Source: Methanobacteriota archaeon
GTDB taxonomy: Archaea > Halobacteriota > Methanosarcinia > Methanosarcinales > Methanosarcinaceae
DNA: 64,000 nt
Reading direction: 5' to 3'
Assembly: GCA_023399215.1 (NCBI GenBank)
Contig: JAEWQJ010000043.1
Location: 62,001 to 126,000 of the forward strand
The notes beneath the pieces were generated by a model. That model made no database searches. It saw nothing but the letters and a program-made list of their open reading frames with translations, and was not told where the DNA came from. The translations under genes were made by a program, and so were the position numbers. Below are positions 46,345 to 54,963 of this stretch, piece after piece; the stretch's first letter is position 1; each line of letters opens with the position of its first letter.

Positions 46345-47517
46345 TTACCATGGTTCTCCCTGCCAGATTGCTTGAGTTTTATCGTTAGTACTTTTATTAA
46401 TCTTTTTTATAATTACCAGATACTCTTCTCCTATCAATTGAGGCTCTTCAAAAATTGCATCTATCCCGAGTCTTTTAAGATAATCTTCAAACTCGGCTGC
46501 AGTTTTCAGATCTCTTACACGGATCTTTGCTTCTTCATATAAACGATGGCCATTTTTTACACTTAGGATGGATTCACTGAGAGGGCCAAGTATGCTCTTC
46601 CCTAGCTGCATGCAGCGTTTTTCAAACTCGACCTTATCTTCGTTCCATTCAACTGTTTGAAAACCTTCTCTGACAATCCGGGAAAGCATATAGTCTCTGC
46701 CGGTCTCATTATAAAACTTAAAGGCATGCCTGAGATCCGAGCAATTACTCTGGGAAGATGTATATTTTAACGGAGAAAGAACCATTTCCGGATCTTTTAT
46801 TACGACGCCTTCATGTTCTTTCTCTCCAAGTTTTCGGATGATTTTTCCAATTTCTTCGGCGGCATTTTCCAGAGGAATTTCTTTGAAAAACTTTACCTGG
46901 AAAAAGCCGTACTTTTCCAGAATTTCCTGCTTTTGGCTTATTGGAAGAGGCTTACCGCTGTTTTTCTCTCTAATATCAAAGATGTAAAACTCTACCGACT
47001 CAATTCCATAGATATCTTTTGGAACATAAGGATTGTCCGGGCCTATCATTTCTCCATAAAGTACAAGTCCAGGGAAATCGTCAAAAAATTTCAGATTCAA
47101 TTTCTCTTTTGCTTTTTGAGTCGTATAAGGGCAGATATATCCGCTCCGGGTAATTGCAAGGATTTCATCTTTTGCAATCGCTATGCGGACATTATACCCA
47201 TTCATTTTTTCTTCTACGGCCACTTTTTCAAGACCGCTAAAGTGCTTTTTAATCGTGGGATCCAGTACCATGGCTCTCCGGATTTTCGGGAAACCCATAA
47301 TGATTTCGAAAGAGCCGTCTTTCTCATAAAGTACGGTTCCCCTTTCAATATGGGAGATCTCCTTATCGAAGCGGAACAGATATTCATATTTTCCCCAATT
47401 CTGGGCAAGATAGTTCTTCTCAAAAAGGTGCTGAACCCTTTCTTTATCAAACCCCAGGAAACTGGCAAGCTTATCTATAAATTGAGGATCTATCTCCTCA
47501 TTCCCCTCTCTACTCAT
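46345..47517 (-). CDS. ATP-dependent RNA ligase (archaeal Rnl3 family)
   Basis: Joins RNA 5'-phosphate and 3'-OH ends, also known to circularise RNA in Methanothermobacter and Pyrococcus. The 390-residue protein has the adenylated lysine Lys104 in motif I (EEKMNGYNVR), motif III-like YGEMIGPDNPY, motif IV HEGVVIKDP and motif V KYTSSQSN, preceded by an N-terminal domain and followed by the dimerisation domain typical of Rnl3. Length is as expected. It is divergent from the AIM24-family gene and shares with it the region containing MITE-like copy 2. Confidence 0.92.
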   Translation of the reverse strand: MSREGNEEIDPQFIDKLASFLGFDKERVQHLFEKNYLAQNWGKYEYLFRFDKEISHIERGTVLYEKDGSFEIIMGFPKIRRAMVLDPTIKKHFSGLEKVAVEEKMNGYNVRIAIAKDEILAITRSGYICPYTTQKAKEKLNLKFFDDFPGLVLYGEMIGPDNPYVPKDIYGIESVEFYIFDIREKNSGKPLPISQKQEILEKYGFFQVKFFKEIPLENAAEEIGKIIRKLGEKEHEGVVIKDPEMVLSPLKYTSSQSNCSDLRHAFKFYNETGRDYMLSRIVREGFQTVEWNEDKVEFEKRCMQLGKSILGPLSESILSVKNGHRLYEEAKIRVRDLKTAAEFEDYLKRLGIDAIFEEPQLIGEEYLVIIKKINKSTNDKTQAIWQGEPW

Positions 47518-47893
47518 GTTTATTTATCTGTTTTCAAGCCTGAAATAAGTTATCGTTCTCAGGCATGCCTTCGAGTGACACGTCTTCAGAGTATCTGGTT
47601 TTAGGTATGATTCTCAGGTGTGGATATCTGGTACGATTCTCAGTCGTGGATATCTATTGTCGCGTCAATCCCCAAGGATCCACCGATTACGAATAATTGC
47701 AATCGATTTATATGACATTTTATCGTTAACACGATACTAGTACGATTCTCAGGTATGAGTATCAGTACATAACCTGTTTTTACCTGTTTCTTGGGTAACA
47801 AATTGGGGAATATCTCAGTACATTGAAAATGTTTTTAAGTATTTAGCTTATAACCTGTTACATCTAACTTGCAAAAAGATTGGAGAGTATAAT
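47518..47893. repeat. 26-bp tandem repeat array interrupted by an insertion
   Basis: Units starting at 47604, 47630 and 47740 share the form GGTAYGATTCTCAGGTGTGG followed by ATATCT. The first two are exactly adjacent (period 26). The third is separated from the second by the 85-base MITE-like element. A degenerate earlier unit lies at 47553-47590. The rest of the gap holds the promoters of the divergent RNA ligase and AIM24-family genes; GGAGAG (47881) is the ribosome-binding site of the latter. Confidence 0.8.
47655..47739. mobile_element. MITE-like element, copy 2 (85 bp)
   Basis: Starts TATTGTCGCGT and ends ACGATACTA, near-inverted termini related to copy 1 at 8319-8404. Shared internal blocks include TGTCGCGT, ATCC..AAGGAT, AATCGAT and GACATTTT in the same order and spacing. 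It lies precisely between two 26-bp tandem units, which gives independent evidence that it was inserted. It encodes no protein. Confidence 0.7.
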
Positions 47894-48682
47894 ATGGCAG
47901 ATGAAATTGACTACGAGATTACCGGCAACGATATGCAGATAGTTGAAATTGAGCTTGATCCGAATGAAGCTGTTCAGGCAGAAGCTGGGGCTATGGCATA
48001 CATGGGGCCCGGAATTGAGATGCAGACCAGTATGGGTAATGAAGGTGGTGGGCTTTTCGGAGGTCTCAAAAAAGGACTTAAAAGAGCCCTGACAGGAGAA
48101 AGTTTCTTCATTACAAGTTTTGTTCAAAAAGGTTCCGGAAAAGGGCATGTAGCTTTTGCGGCTCCTTATCCGGGAAAGATTATTCCCCTTGACCTCACTA
48201 AGTTCGGAGGCAGTCTCCTCTGCCAGAAAGACTCATTTCTCTGTGCTGCTCGCGGAGTAGAGATAGAAGTAGCTTTCACCCGTAAGCTTGGAGCAGGGTT
48301 TTTCGGTGGCGAAGGTTTTATCCTGCAGAGACTGAAGGGCGATGGTCTGGCTTTTCTCCATATCGGGGGCACAGTTATAAGGAAAGATCTGGCAGTTGGT
48401 GAGACTTATCGTGTCGATACAGGCTGTGTGGCAGCTTTCACTGAAACCGTAACCTATGATATAACCTGGTCAAGGAACTTTAAAAACGCCCTTTTCGGTG
48501 GTGAAGGAGTTGTTCTTGCAACCCTTACAGGTCCGGGTACGGTGTATATGCAGAGTCTGCCTTTCTCCCGCCTTGCTGATAGAATCTTTGCAGCCTCTTC
48601 CTTTGGTAACCGGGAAGAACAAAACGGCATTGCTGGGACCGGTATCCTGGGAGGCCTCATCGGTGGAGATAGATCATTCTAA
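47894..48682 (+). CDS. AIM24/TIGR00266 family protein
   Basis: A 262-residue beta-rich protein with internal repeats (GAGFFGGEGFILQRLKGDG and ALFGGEGVVLATLTGPG) and the Gly-rich FGGLKKGLKRALTGESFF segment of the AIM24/TIGR00266 family. Members occur in bacteria, archaea and mitochondria; the biochemical role is unknown. No signal peptide or membrane helix is evident. It ends before a bidirectional hairpin terminator shared with the convergent CBS gene. Confidence 0.9.
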   Translation: MADEIDYEITGNDMQIVEIELDPNEAVQAEAGAMAYMGPGIEMQTSMGNEGGGLFGGLKKGLKRALTGESFFITSFVQKGSGKGHVAFAAPYPGKIIPLDLTKFGGSLLCQKDSFLCAARGVEIEVAFTRKLGAGFFGGEGFILQRLKGDGLAFLHIGGTVIRKDLAVGETYRVDTGCVAAFTETVTYDITWSRNFKNALFGGEGVVLATLTGPGTVYMQSLPFSRLADRIFAASSFGNREEQNGIAGTGILGGLIGGDRSF

Positions 48683-49035
48683 AAATGGGAAATTGTCCTA
48701 AACAAAAAACCATTCTAAAGAGGGACTTGTTTTTAAAATAGAGTTGTCTTTAAGAGGGATTTATCGTAAAATCGAATTCGTCTTAAAGAGGAATATTCAT
48801 TGTAAATAGAAATCCTTCTTAAACGGTGTTCATTGTAAAATAGAAACTTTCTTAAACGGGATTAAAATAGAATTTGTTTTAAAGCAGGAAATTAATCCAA
48901 AAGAAAGTGTATTAGTCCAACGGAAAGTATAAAAATTCAAAAAGGCCTGTTTTTAATAAAGCAGGCCTTTTCTTAATTACTGGTTTTTAGGATTTCACTT
49001 AAGTTTTTTCTGGCTCTCTTTCTCTGGTTTTGAGC
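48683..49035. other. Intergenic region with degenerate repeats and a terminator
   Basis: Bases 48700-48880 contain degenerate TTCTTAAACGGG / GTCTTTAAGAGGG repeats about 30-35 bases apart. The hairpin at 48939-48972 is listed separately. No gene is seen. Confidence 0.6.
48939..48972. terminator. Bidirectional hairpin terminator
   Basis: AAAAGGCCTG and CAGGCCTTTT form a perfect 10-bp stem around a 12-base loop, with A-rich sequence on the left and T-rich sequence on the right. It therefore can terminate transcripts from both convergent genes. Confidence 0.75.
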
Positions 49036-49812
49036 TTACTTCTCAAGTGTATTTATTACATTTCTGCGGGCCAGGAAACCAGCAAGTTCATCATCCAAGC
49101 TAAGGACTGGAACACCTCCTACATCGTGTTCTAGCATTGTCCTAACAGCTTCTTCAAGCGGAGTATTGGTATAGACACTAATCACACTACGGGTCATAAT
49201 ATCCCCTACCAATAGGTTCTTGATCCTTGAATCCTGCTGATTATCAGCCACCAGATCTCTGAAAGAACGCATGGCAAAGGCAATATCGTCTTCAGCAATA
49301 ATGCCTACAAGTTTTCCGTTTTCAATTACTGGCAGCCTTCCTACATCTTTGTCAAGGATAAGTCGCCTGGCGTGGCTAACCCTCTCAGATGAACTGATAA
49401 CTACAGGACTTTTTTCCATTACTTCCCCGGCAAAGCCTGTGAAGTGGTTTAGTTCCATGAATTCCTGGGGTGTCACCCAGCCCAGGGCTTTTCCATTATC
49501 AGTGACAATAATTACGCCACCAGTCTTTTTCATCAGGGTAAGAACATCCCTGGTATCGGTATCAGGCAGAACCTTTACAAAATTGTCGGATACGGCTGTT
49601 GCAACATGCAGAGAGGATGCAGGTTTACTCAGTTTCTTACGAGTCCCTAGCTGCTCTGTCAGACTTCTCATTGTAAGTACACCGATTATCTGGTCGTCAT
49701 GAACTACCAGCAGACGTTTTGTGTTTTTCTTTTCCATTAGATCCAGAGCGTGAGATATAGTGTCTGACTTATCAATCCTGTATGGCTGTACCATTATGTC
49801 TTTAGCTTGCAT
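49036..49812 (-). CDS. CBS-domain protein (four CBS)
   Basis: A 258-residue soluble protein made of four CBS motifs (two Bateman modules), e.g. AKDIMVQPYRIDKSDTISHALDLM and VGDIMTRSVISVYTNTPLEEAV. Such modules bind adenosine nucleotides or S-adenosylmethionine and usually regulate another protein. The ATG at 49812 follows AGGTGA at a good distance; an 11-codon extension has no support. It is the last (3'-most) gene of a run of five CBS genes on the minus strand, 170 bases after its neighbour. Confidence 0.9.
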   Translation of the reverse strand: MQAKDIMVQPYRIDKSDTISHALDLMEKKNTKRLLVVHDDQIIGVLTMRSLTEQLGTRKKLSKPASSLHVATAVSDNFVKVLPDTDTRDVLTLMKKTGGVIIVTDNGKALGWVTPQEFMELNHFTGFAGEVMEKSPVVISSSERVSHARRLILDKDVGRLPVIENGKLVGIIAEDDIAFAMRSFRDLVADNQQDSRIKNLLVGDIMTRSVISVYTNTPLEEAVRTMLEHDVGGVPVLSLDDELAGFLARRNVINTLEK

Positions 49813-49981
49813 GCAATTCACCTCATGCGTATCCAGAATTTCCAATTATATTTTTCGCAATTCTTTGCGTGTTTTCTTCATCCGTTTCCTACGGTTTAAT
49901 TCCGCATCCTTTTCTTACTTTGGATGATTTATCTATCGTGGTTTATTGGTTTTTCGCAGTACATGCCTCCACTGCGGTGTT

Positions 49982-50827
49982 TCAGAGGATGGCTTTCATG
50001 ATATCGGTTCTGCTTAGTATACCCACTATCTCTTCTCCATCACTGACAGGTAATGCAGTCACTCCATCTTCAATCATATTTTTGGCGGCTGCACTAACAT
50101 CTTCATTTACGTCAATGGAATTTATTGGAGATATCATGATATCTTCTGCGGTTAAGGGTAACTCTTTTACGTATCTATAGGTCTTCTGGCCTCCAGGAGA
50201 GGATTTCCTGGTCATCTTGATATTTTTCATGGAAAGTTCGCCTTGAAAATCAGTTAAGAGATTTAAGGCGAGGCTTCTGCTGGAAATAATCCCTACAGGC
50301 TTTCCTGCATCGTCTTTAACGATCACTCTTTCGATGTTATTCCTGTTCATTTCGTCAATTACATGGTTGATAGTATGATGCCTGTGAACAGAAATAATAT
50401 CCTCAGTCATTAGTTTAGAGATTTTTGTTTTCATATCCTCTTTATTTTCCGCAACATAGCGCACAAGATCTGTCCTGGTGATAATACCTACAATATCGTT
50501 CTTTACCACCGGAATAGTATGCACTCCGTTCTCAAGCATTAAGGCAGCTGCCTGGGAAATAGAGGCTTCAGGATAGATGCTAATAACCGACTCGGTCATC
50601 AATAATTTGATAGGGATCTTATCTATCGGTCTTCTCCTCCAAAGAGGTTCAGCCTGAGCCAGACGGTTGGTAATGTCTGATTTTGTAACGATTCCCACTA
50701 TCTTGTCCTCATTGAGGACGAGCAACGTACTGATTTTATGCCTTAACATCAGTTTTCTCGCACGTGACACGGGTTCTTCTGTGTTTACGACGTACACAGG
50801 TGAACTCATGATGTCCGCTACATTCAT
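49982..50827 (-). CDS. CBS-domain protein (four CBS)
   Basis: A 281-residue protein with four CBS motifs (NVADIMSSPVYVVNTEEPVSRARKLM; LMTESVISIYPEASISQAAALM; LMTEDIISVHRHHTINHVIDEM; DIMISPINSIDVNEDVSAAAKNM). A positively charged stretch RKSSPGGQKTYRYVKE separates the third and fourth motifs. GGAGGT lies directly upstream of the ATG. No catalytic domain is fused. Paralogous to its neighbours in the array. Confidence 0.92.
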   Translation of the reverse strand: MNVADIMSSPVYVVNTEEPVSRARKLMLRHKISTLLVLNEDKIVGIVTKSDITNRLAQAEPLWRRRPIDKIPIKLLMTESVISIYPEASISQAAALMLENGVHTIPVVKNDIVGIITRTDLVRYVAENKEDMKTKISKLMTEDIISVHRHHTINHVIDEMNRNNIERVIVKDDAGKPVGIISSRSLALNLLTDFQGELSMKNIKMTRKSSPGGQKTYRYVKELPLTAEDIMISPINSIDVNEDVSAAAKNMIEDGVTALPVSDGEEIVGILSRTDIMKAIL

Positions 50828-51309
50828 GAAGTACCTCCTTCACTTTTACAATATATAAGTGTCAATAATTATACTTTTTGAATCGGAAGCAAAAGTTACA
50901 ATTTTTAACTATACTCGGTAAACTTTTAAGGAAGTAACCAGTACCTCTTGTTGAAGCGAGAGCGATTTTAATAGGTTCTTATTTTAGAAAGTTCTTACTT
51001 TAAAATGAGCTACACTTCAAATCCTGAGTACTCAATATACAGCTTACTTTTTGATCAATCCACAAAGTACAGGCTTACTTCTCGATCTGTCCAGCTAGAG
51101 AATTTTCCTTTTCTCCAAATCTCCTGGGAGCTTAACCTCCTTAAAACTTAAACCCGAAGGTTTTTTGGGCTCAGTCGACTTAAGGCTCAGTTCGACTTTA
51201 ATTTTCGCTAAACTTCGTTAAGTTCCGTGACAGTTTGAACCAGCTTGAACCTGCCTGGACTAGTTTTAATCAATTAGAATCATCTAATCAATTGATTATT
51301 TTCTTAAGT
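50828..51309. other. Intergenic region within the CBS array
   Basis: No gene is seen in these 480 bases. They are AT-rich, with short imperfect TTCGACTTAA/CAGTCGACTTAAGG elements around 51170-51200 and AACCAGCTTGAACC at 51237. A promoter for the 50827 gene is expected here but not assigned. Confidence 0.5.
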
Positions 51310-52260
51310 TCATTTAAGAGATCTCAGAAGATCCCTTTCAGTAATAATACCGCGGAGCAGCCCATTATCCAGAACCGGAAGTGACCCTATCTTTTTCTCA
51401 AGCATTATTTCCATTGCTTTTCCCAGGTCTGTACCTGGACCCGTCCATATCAGATCTCTTGAGACAATAGAACCTACAGGCTGGTCTAGAGCCTCGTGAA
51501 TGTTTCCTGTTGTCAGTTTACTGAAAGCTTCTCCTTTTCCAAGGAAATGGATAATATCAGAGGACGTGATAATTCCTGCGAAGATGCCATCCTTAACTAC
51601 AGGAAGCCTTCGGAGCCTGTTATCTACCATTACTTTTGCTGCCTGTCCAATGGGTGTATCAGTTGATACCATCTTGACGTTCTCGGTCATATATTCATCA
51701 ACAGTTCTGTTTGTCACAAGTCCGCCCATCAGTTCAAGTGCATTCCTTTCGGTAAAGATTGCGACGACCTGCATGTCACTGTTCACGATTGGCAGACCGC
51801 CTGTTCTTCTTTCAATCATCATTGAAACAGCATCTTTAAAGTCAGCCTGGTCAGATAGATAGGGAATATCAGTTTCCATGATTTGCCGTACTTCTTCGTT
51901 GATCGCAGCTAGAAGGTTACCTTTGAAGCGGTTTTCAACGAGCAGATTCTTTCTTCCGCCCCCCAGAAAATCAATAATATCTACGGAAGTAACTACCCCT
52001 TCCAGCCTCCGTGTTCCGGCGTTTGTAATAGGAATGCGCCTGAACCTCTTTTCAGTCATAATCTTGATTGCATCCATTATTGTTGCGGTTGGAGGGAGGG
52101 TTACTACATTCCTTGTTGCCAGGGCCAGGATTTTTCCCTCATGTTCTGAAATGCGGGATTTAAACTCAGGACCTATTCGCATAGTGCCCATGCTGCTAAT
52201 CGTGTGCGGGTCTTTCTGCTGCGCTTTCTTGGATTTGCTCACACCTGGCTGAACCTTCAT
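51310..52260 (-). CDS. CBS-domain protein (four CBS, basic N-terminal tail)
   Basis: About 316 residues with four CBS motifs (ALATRNVVTLPPTATIMDAIKIM; IMETDIPYLSDQADFKDAVSMM; YMTENVKMVSTDTPIGQAAKVM; SIVSRDLIWTGPGTDLGKAMEIM). A loop GGGRKNLLVENRFKGN follows motif 1, reminiscent of archaeal CBS proteins that have this insertion. The start is uncertain: ATG 52260 (MKVQPGVSKSKKAQQ) is chosen, ATGs at 52191 or 52182 are possible, and the frame is open to a TTG at 52470. None has a clear ribosome-binding site. Confidence 0.85.
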   Translation of the reverse strand: MKVQPGVSKSKKAQQKDPHTISSMGTMRIGPEFKSRISEHEGKILALATRNVVTLPPTATIMDAIKIMTEKRFRRIPITNAGTRRLEGVVTSVDIIDFLGGGRKNLLVENRFKGNLLAAINEEVRQIMETDIPYLSDQADFKDAVSMMIERRTGGLPIVNSDMQVVAIFTERNALELMGGLVTNRTVDEYMTENVKMVSTDTPIGQAAKVMVDNRLRRLPVVKDGIFAGIITSSDIIHFLGKGEAFSKLTTGNIHEALDQPVGSIVSRDLIWTGPGTDLGKAMEIMLEKKIGSLPVLDNGLLRGIITERDLLRSLK

Positions 52261-52645
52261 CTTATCGACGGACGAAAATGTCGTATTTCTGTTCAATAGG
52301 ACCACCGAATTCGAGTTGCAGTTAATTGCTTTTTTCGTATTCCATTTCTTCTTTTCCTGCTGCTTTCTTGCAGAAACTTTCCCTGGAGTCTGCAGTTCAT
52401 TCCTCAACAGACCCAGATTTGCTCCCGGAAAAAATAAAACCTGAAAGCAATTTCTCCCGAATCTTTCCAAAAGGTTTGCTTTATCCTATATTTATAATTA
52501 TTATTAATGATGATCTTTGGTGTTATAATCTTTTTGTGTGAAAACTTACTGCTTTTTTTCGCATTTCACTAATTCTCTTTTAATTCTCTTTTAATTCTGT
52601 GATTAGTTGTTGACCTTTCACCGGATACTTTCATTATACCTTTTT
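52261..52645. other. Intergenic region within the CBS array
   Basis: Gap between two CBS genes, with the T-rich tract 52540-52605 after... the neighbouring stop region on the minus strand being A-rich. A TATA-like ATTATTATAATTATAAATAT-type stretch at about 52493-52510 may be the promoter of the downstream CBS gene. No gene is seen. Confidence 0.4.
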
Positions 52646-53461
52646 TCAAAGGCGATTTTCGGAGGGTTTTTCAGGCCATACATTGACAATAGATTCCAGA
52701 AGGTCTTGTCTATCAACGATTCCAGATACCCTGTCTTTTTCATTTACAATGGTAACTCTTCCGATATCTTGGCGAATAATCATCTCAATTGCTTTCTGAA
52801 TGGAGTCATTTTCTGAAAGTGTATACGTAGGGGTTGACATTATCTTTTCAACTTTTGGGCTTTCATTAGGCCTCGTTCGTCTCTCGTCTTCCACTTCAGT
52901 ACGCACAGCACCTGATTTGATTATGTCCCTGCGGGTTATCATTCCAATGGGTTCGCCTTTCTTTGCAACTACAGGAATACCTGTATAATCGGTCTCGAGC
53001 ATATACGCCCAGACTACGCTAACTTTGTCGTCTTGTGAACACGTTTTGACTTTTTTTGTCATCACGGCATGCAATGTTTTAGGAATATTTTTTGGAACTT
53101 CAACGTTTCTGAGAATATCCACATTACTCAGGACTCCAACAACTGTACGGTCCGTAGTTGATTTAACAACAGGAACTCTGTTCTGTTTCGACTGCACCAT
53201 CAGTTTTGCGGCCTTTATAATATCCATATCCGGAGTGACTGTAGGGGATTGGCTTGCATACCCGCCTACTGTGACATTCGAGCGTGTAGAGGTAATTCTC
53301 AAGATATCTTGGTCGCTTAACATTCCCACAAGCCTGTTCTCTTCGTCAACAACAACAAGGCTTCGAAGAAGGTAATCGCGCATCAGCTGACGGGCACGAG
53401 TCACAAATTCTCCCTCTTTGATACTCACAGGTTCATCTGTCATAATCTCGCTAACGTTCAT
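52646..53461 (-). CDS. CBS-domain protein (four CBS)
   Basis: A 271-residue protein with four CBS motifs (EIMTDEPVSIKEGEFVTRARQLM; QSPTVTPDMDIIKAAKLM; VMTKKVKTCSQDDKVSVVWAYM; IMSTPTYTLSENDSIQKAIEMI). Two basic/acidic hinge segments separate them. AAGGTGG precedes the ATG. It starts 63 bases after the zinc-ribbon CBS gene stop, so these two are probably co-transcribed. Confidence 0.92.
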   Translation of the reverse strand: MNVSEIMTDEPVSIKEGEFVTRARQLMRDYLLRSLVVVDEENRLVGMLSDQDILRITSTRSNVTVGGYASQSPTVTPDMDIIKAAKLMVQSKQNRVPVVKSTTDRTVVGVLSNVDILRNVEVPKNIPKTLHAVMTKKVKTCSQDDKVSVVWAYMLETDYTGIPVVAKKGEPIGMITRRDIIKSGAVRTEVEDERRTRPNESPKVEKIMSTPTYTLSENDSIQKAIEMIIRQDIGRVTIVNEKDRVSGIVDRQDLLESIVNVWPEKPSENRL

Positions 53462-53524
53462 TGTCTACCACCTTATGCTCTCTTTAAAAAAGGAATTTCG
53501 AAATCGGTAGATAAAGGTCATAAG

Positions 53525-54178
53525 TTATTCGTAGTCCTCGCCTTCTTCTTGCCGGCAGTTTCCGCAAAGGTATCTTCCATCCACAAATCTAAGATCATAT
53601 GAAAAGACATTACAGGACTCGCATATCCCCGTTTGCAAATCCTCTGCCTCTGAAATCTCTTCGATTGATGGGGTGGAAAGGAGAGCCTCTCTGTTCATGT
53701 CAATAAGTTCTTTAAGGATAGTATTAAGTCCGGGTGTTACTATCAGGATATCAGTGTTCGAAATCACTCCTACTATTCTACCGTTTTCCAAGACAGGCAG
53801 CCTTTTAATATTTGCCTTTAACATGATCTCGGAAGCTTCTACTATACTTGTTTCAGGCTCTACGGTTATCAAGGGGGTTGATAGGATTTCGCTTGCCTTT
53901 ACCTCACCTGGTTTTCTATCTTCTGTAACAATACTCTTTACAAAGTCCCTTTCAGTTATAATTCCCATGGCTTTGCCATTTTCTGTAATAATGACGCTTC
54001 CTGCATCACGGCTGATCATTTCCCTTGCAATGGCAGGAATATTTGAATTAATGTCCATTATTATGACTGCTTTATTCATGACTTCAGCAACTGAGACCTC
54101 TCTTTCAATCTCTTTGCTGTGAATACCAGTACCTATAGCTTTCTCAGCATCGGTACCCCTCCCAGGTCCATCTGCCAT
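53525..54178 (-). CDS. CBS-domain protein with C-terminal zinc ribbon
   Basis: A 217-residue protein: a short Gly-rich start, two CBS motifs (VAEVMNKAVIIMDINSNIPAIAREM and ASEILSTPLITVEPETSIVEASEIM), a helical linker, and a C-terminal four-cysteine zinc ribbon CESCNVFSYDLRFVDGRYLCGNC (about 183-206). The combination suggests an adenine-nucleotide-sensing protein that contacts nucleic acid or another protein through the ribbon. GGGGG lies before the ATG. It is the first gene of the minus-strand CBS run. Confidence 0.92.
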   Translation of the reverse strand: MADGPGRGTDAEKAIGTGIHSKEIEREVSVAEVMNKAVIIMDINSNIPAIAREMISRDAGSVIITENGKAMGIITERDFVKSIVTEDRKPGEVKASEILSTPLITVEPETSIVEASEIMLKANIKRLPVLENGRIVGVISNTDILIVTPGLNTILKELIDMNREALLSTPSIEEISEAEDLQTGICESCNVFSYDLRFVDGRYLCGNCRQEEGEDYE

Positions 54179-54673
54179 CTACTGCCGTTCCCCCTTTCAT
54201 TCCGTAATTCGGCAATTCACAATATAAAATTTACAGATAATTTCAGATTTTCAGATAATCTACAATATATAATTTATAATATATTATTTAAAATGTGGTT
54301 TATAATAAAATTTCGATTAAAGGCTCTTCAGGTATCAAGTTTCCTGTGGAAAAACGTTCAAGATCGCTTTAGTTTTCCCTCCAGTTTAGGCCTTGCAATC
54401 ATTAGCTTTTTAAAGATAATACTCCGGTGAGGCCCGTTGTCCCGGATTTAATTTTTTGTCCGCTTCCTCTAAGATGTTTTCCCCATAATTTTCGGACTTT
54501 TTTTACAGCTTATATTATGATTCAATGGTACATAATAATAACGGCATTTACTTTTTTTGTAGAGAACATAAATTTGCATGAAGTCAAGCGCATTCACTTT
54601 AAATCTCCAGTTAGCTTGTTTATGGTATAGCTAATGGTAAAAAACTTACGAAAATCACGGAGGAAATTTTTCA

Positions 54674-54696
54674 GAGCCCCTCCATTTCCACTGGAG
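54674..54696 (-). other. ORB-like element distant from the origin
   Basis: On the minus strand CTCCAGTGGAAATGGAGGGG followed by CTC, an excellent match to the archaeal ORB consensus and a 17-base match to the motif at 21141-21163. Confidence 0.65.
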
Positions 54697-54851
54697 ATTT
54701 TTGCTGAGAATGAAAAAGGTTCAATCGTCTGGAAGAAGTATTAGAAAGAAGTGCAGAAAAGAAGTATACTTTAGAAAACAGACTTATACAGTTTAAAAAA
54801 ATCCAAATTATATTTGTAATGCTTTCTATTTCTCTCACAGGAAATTTTTCA

Positions 54852-54873
54852 GAGCCCTTTATTTCCACTGGAA
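54852..54873 (-). other. ORB-like element distant from the origin
   Basis: On the minus strand TTCCAGTGGAAATAAAGGGC followed by TC, in the same orientation and with the same left flank as the copy at 54674. Confidence 0.55.
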
Positions 54874-54963
54874 TGCACTTCATAAGCTTTTGCCTTGAAA
54901 AGCATGGTTTAAGGAGTAAACCAGAAGCAAAAGCCAAATCAGAAACTGAAAAAGGGAGAGTGA

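Larger units (their letters stand above)
54179..54963. other. Intergenic region with two ORB-like repeats
   Basis: No credible gene. A 35-base direct repeat (AGGAAATTTTTCAGAGCCC followed by an ORB-like motif) occurs at 54661-54697 and 54839-54874. The open minus-strand frame crossing both copies (KSPVEMEGL / IPVEIKGSE) is explained by translating the repeats. The remainder is AT-rich. The promoter of the zinc-ribbon CBS gene should lie at 54185-54300. Confidence 0.6.

Noticed and set aside
54671..54937. Minus-strand frame of 88 codons between the CBS array and rpa
   Set aside because: It is made of the duplicated ORB-carrying repeat; no ribosome-binding site and no similarity that I recognise.
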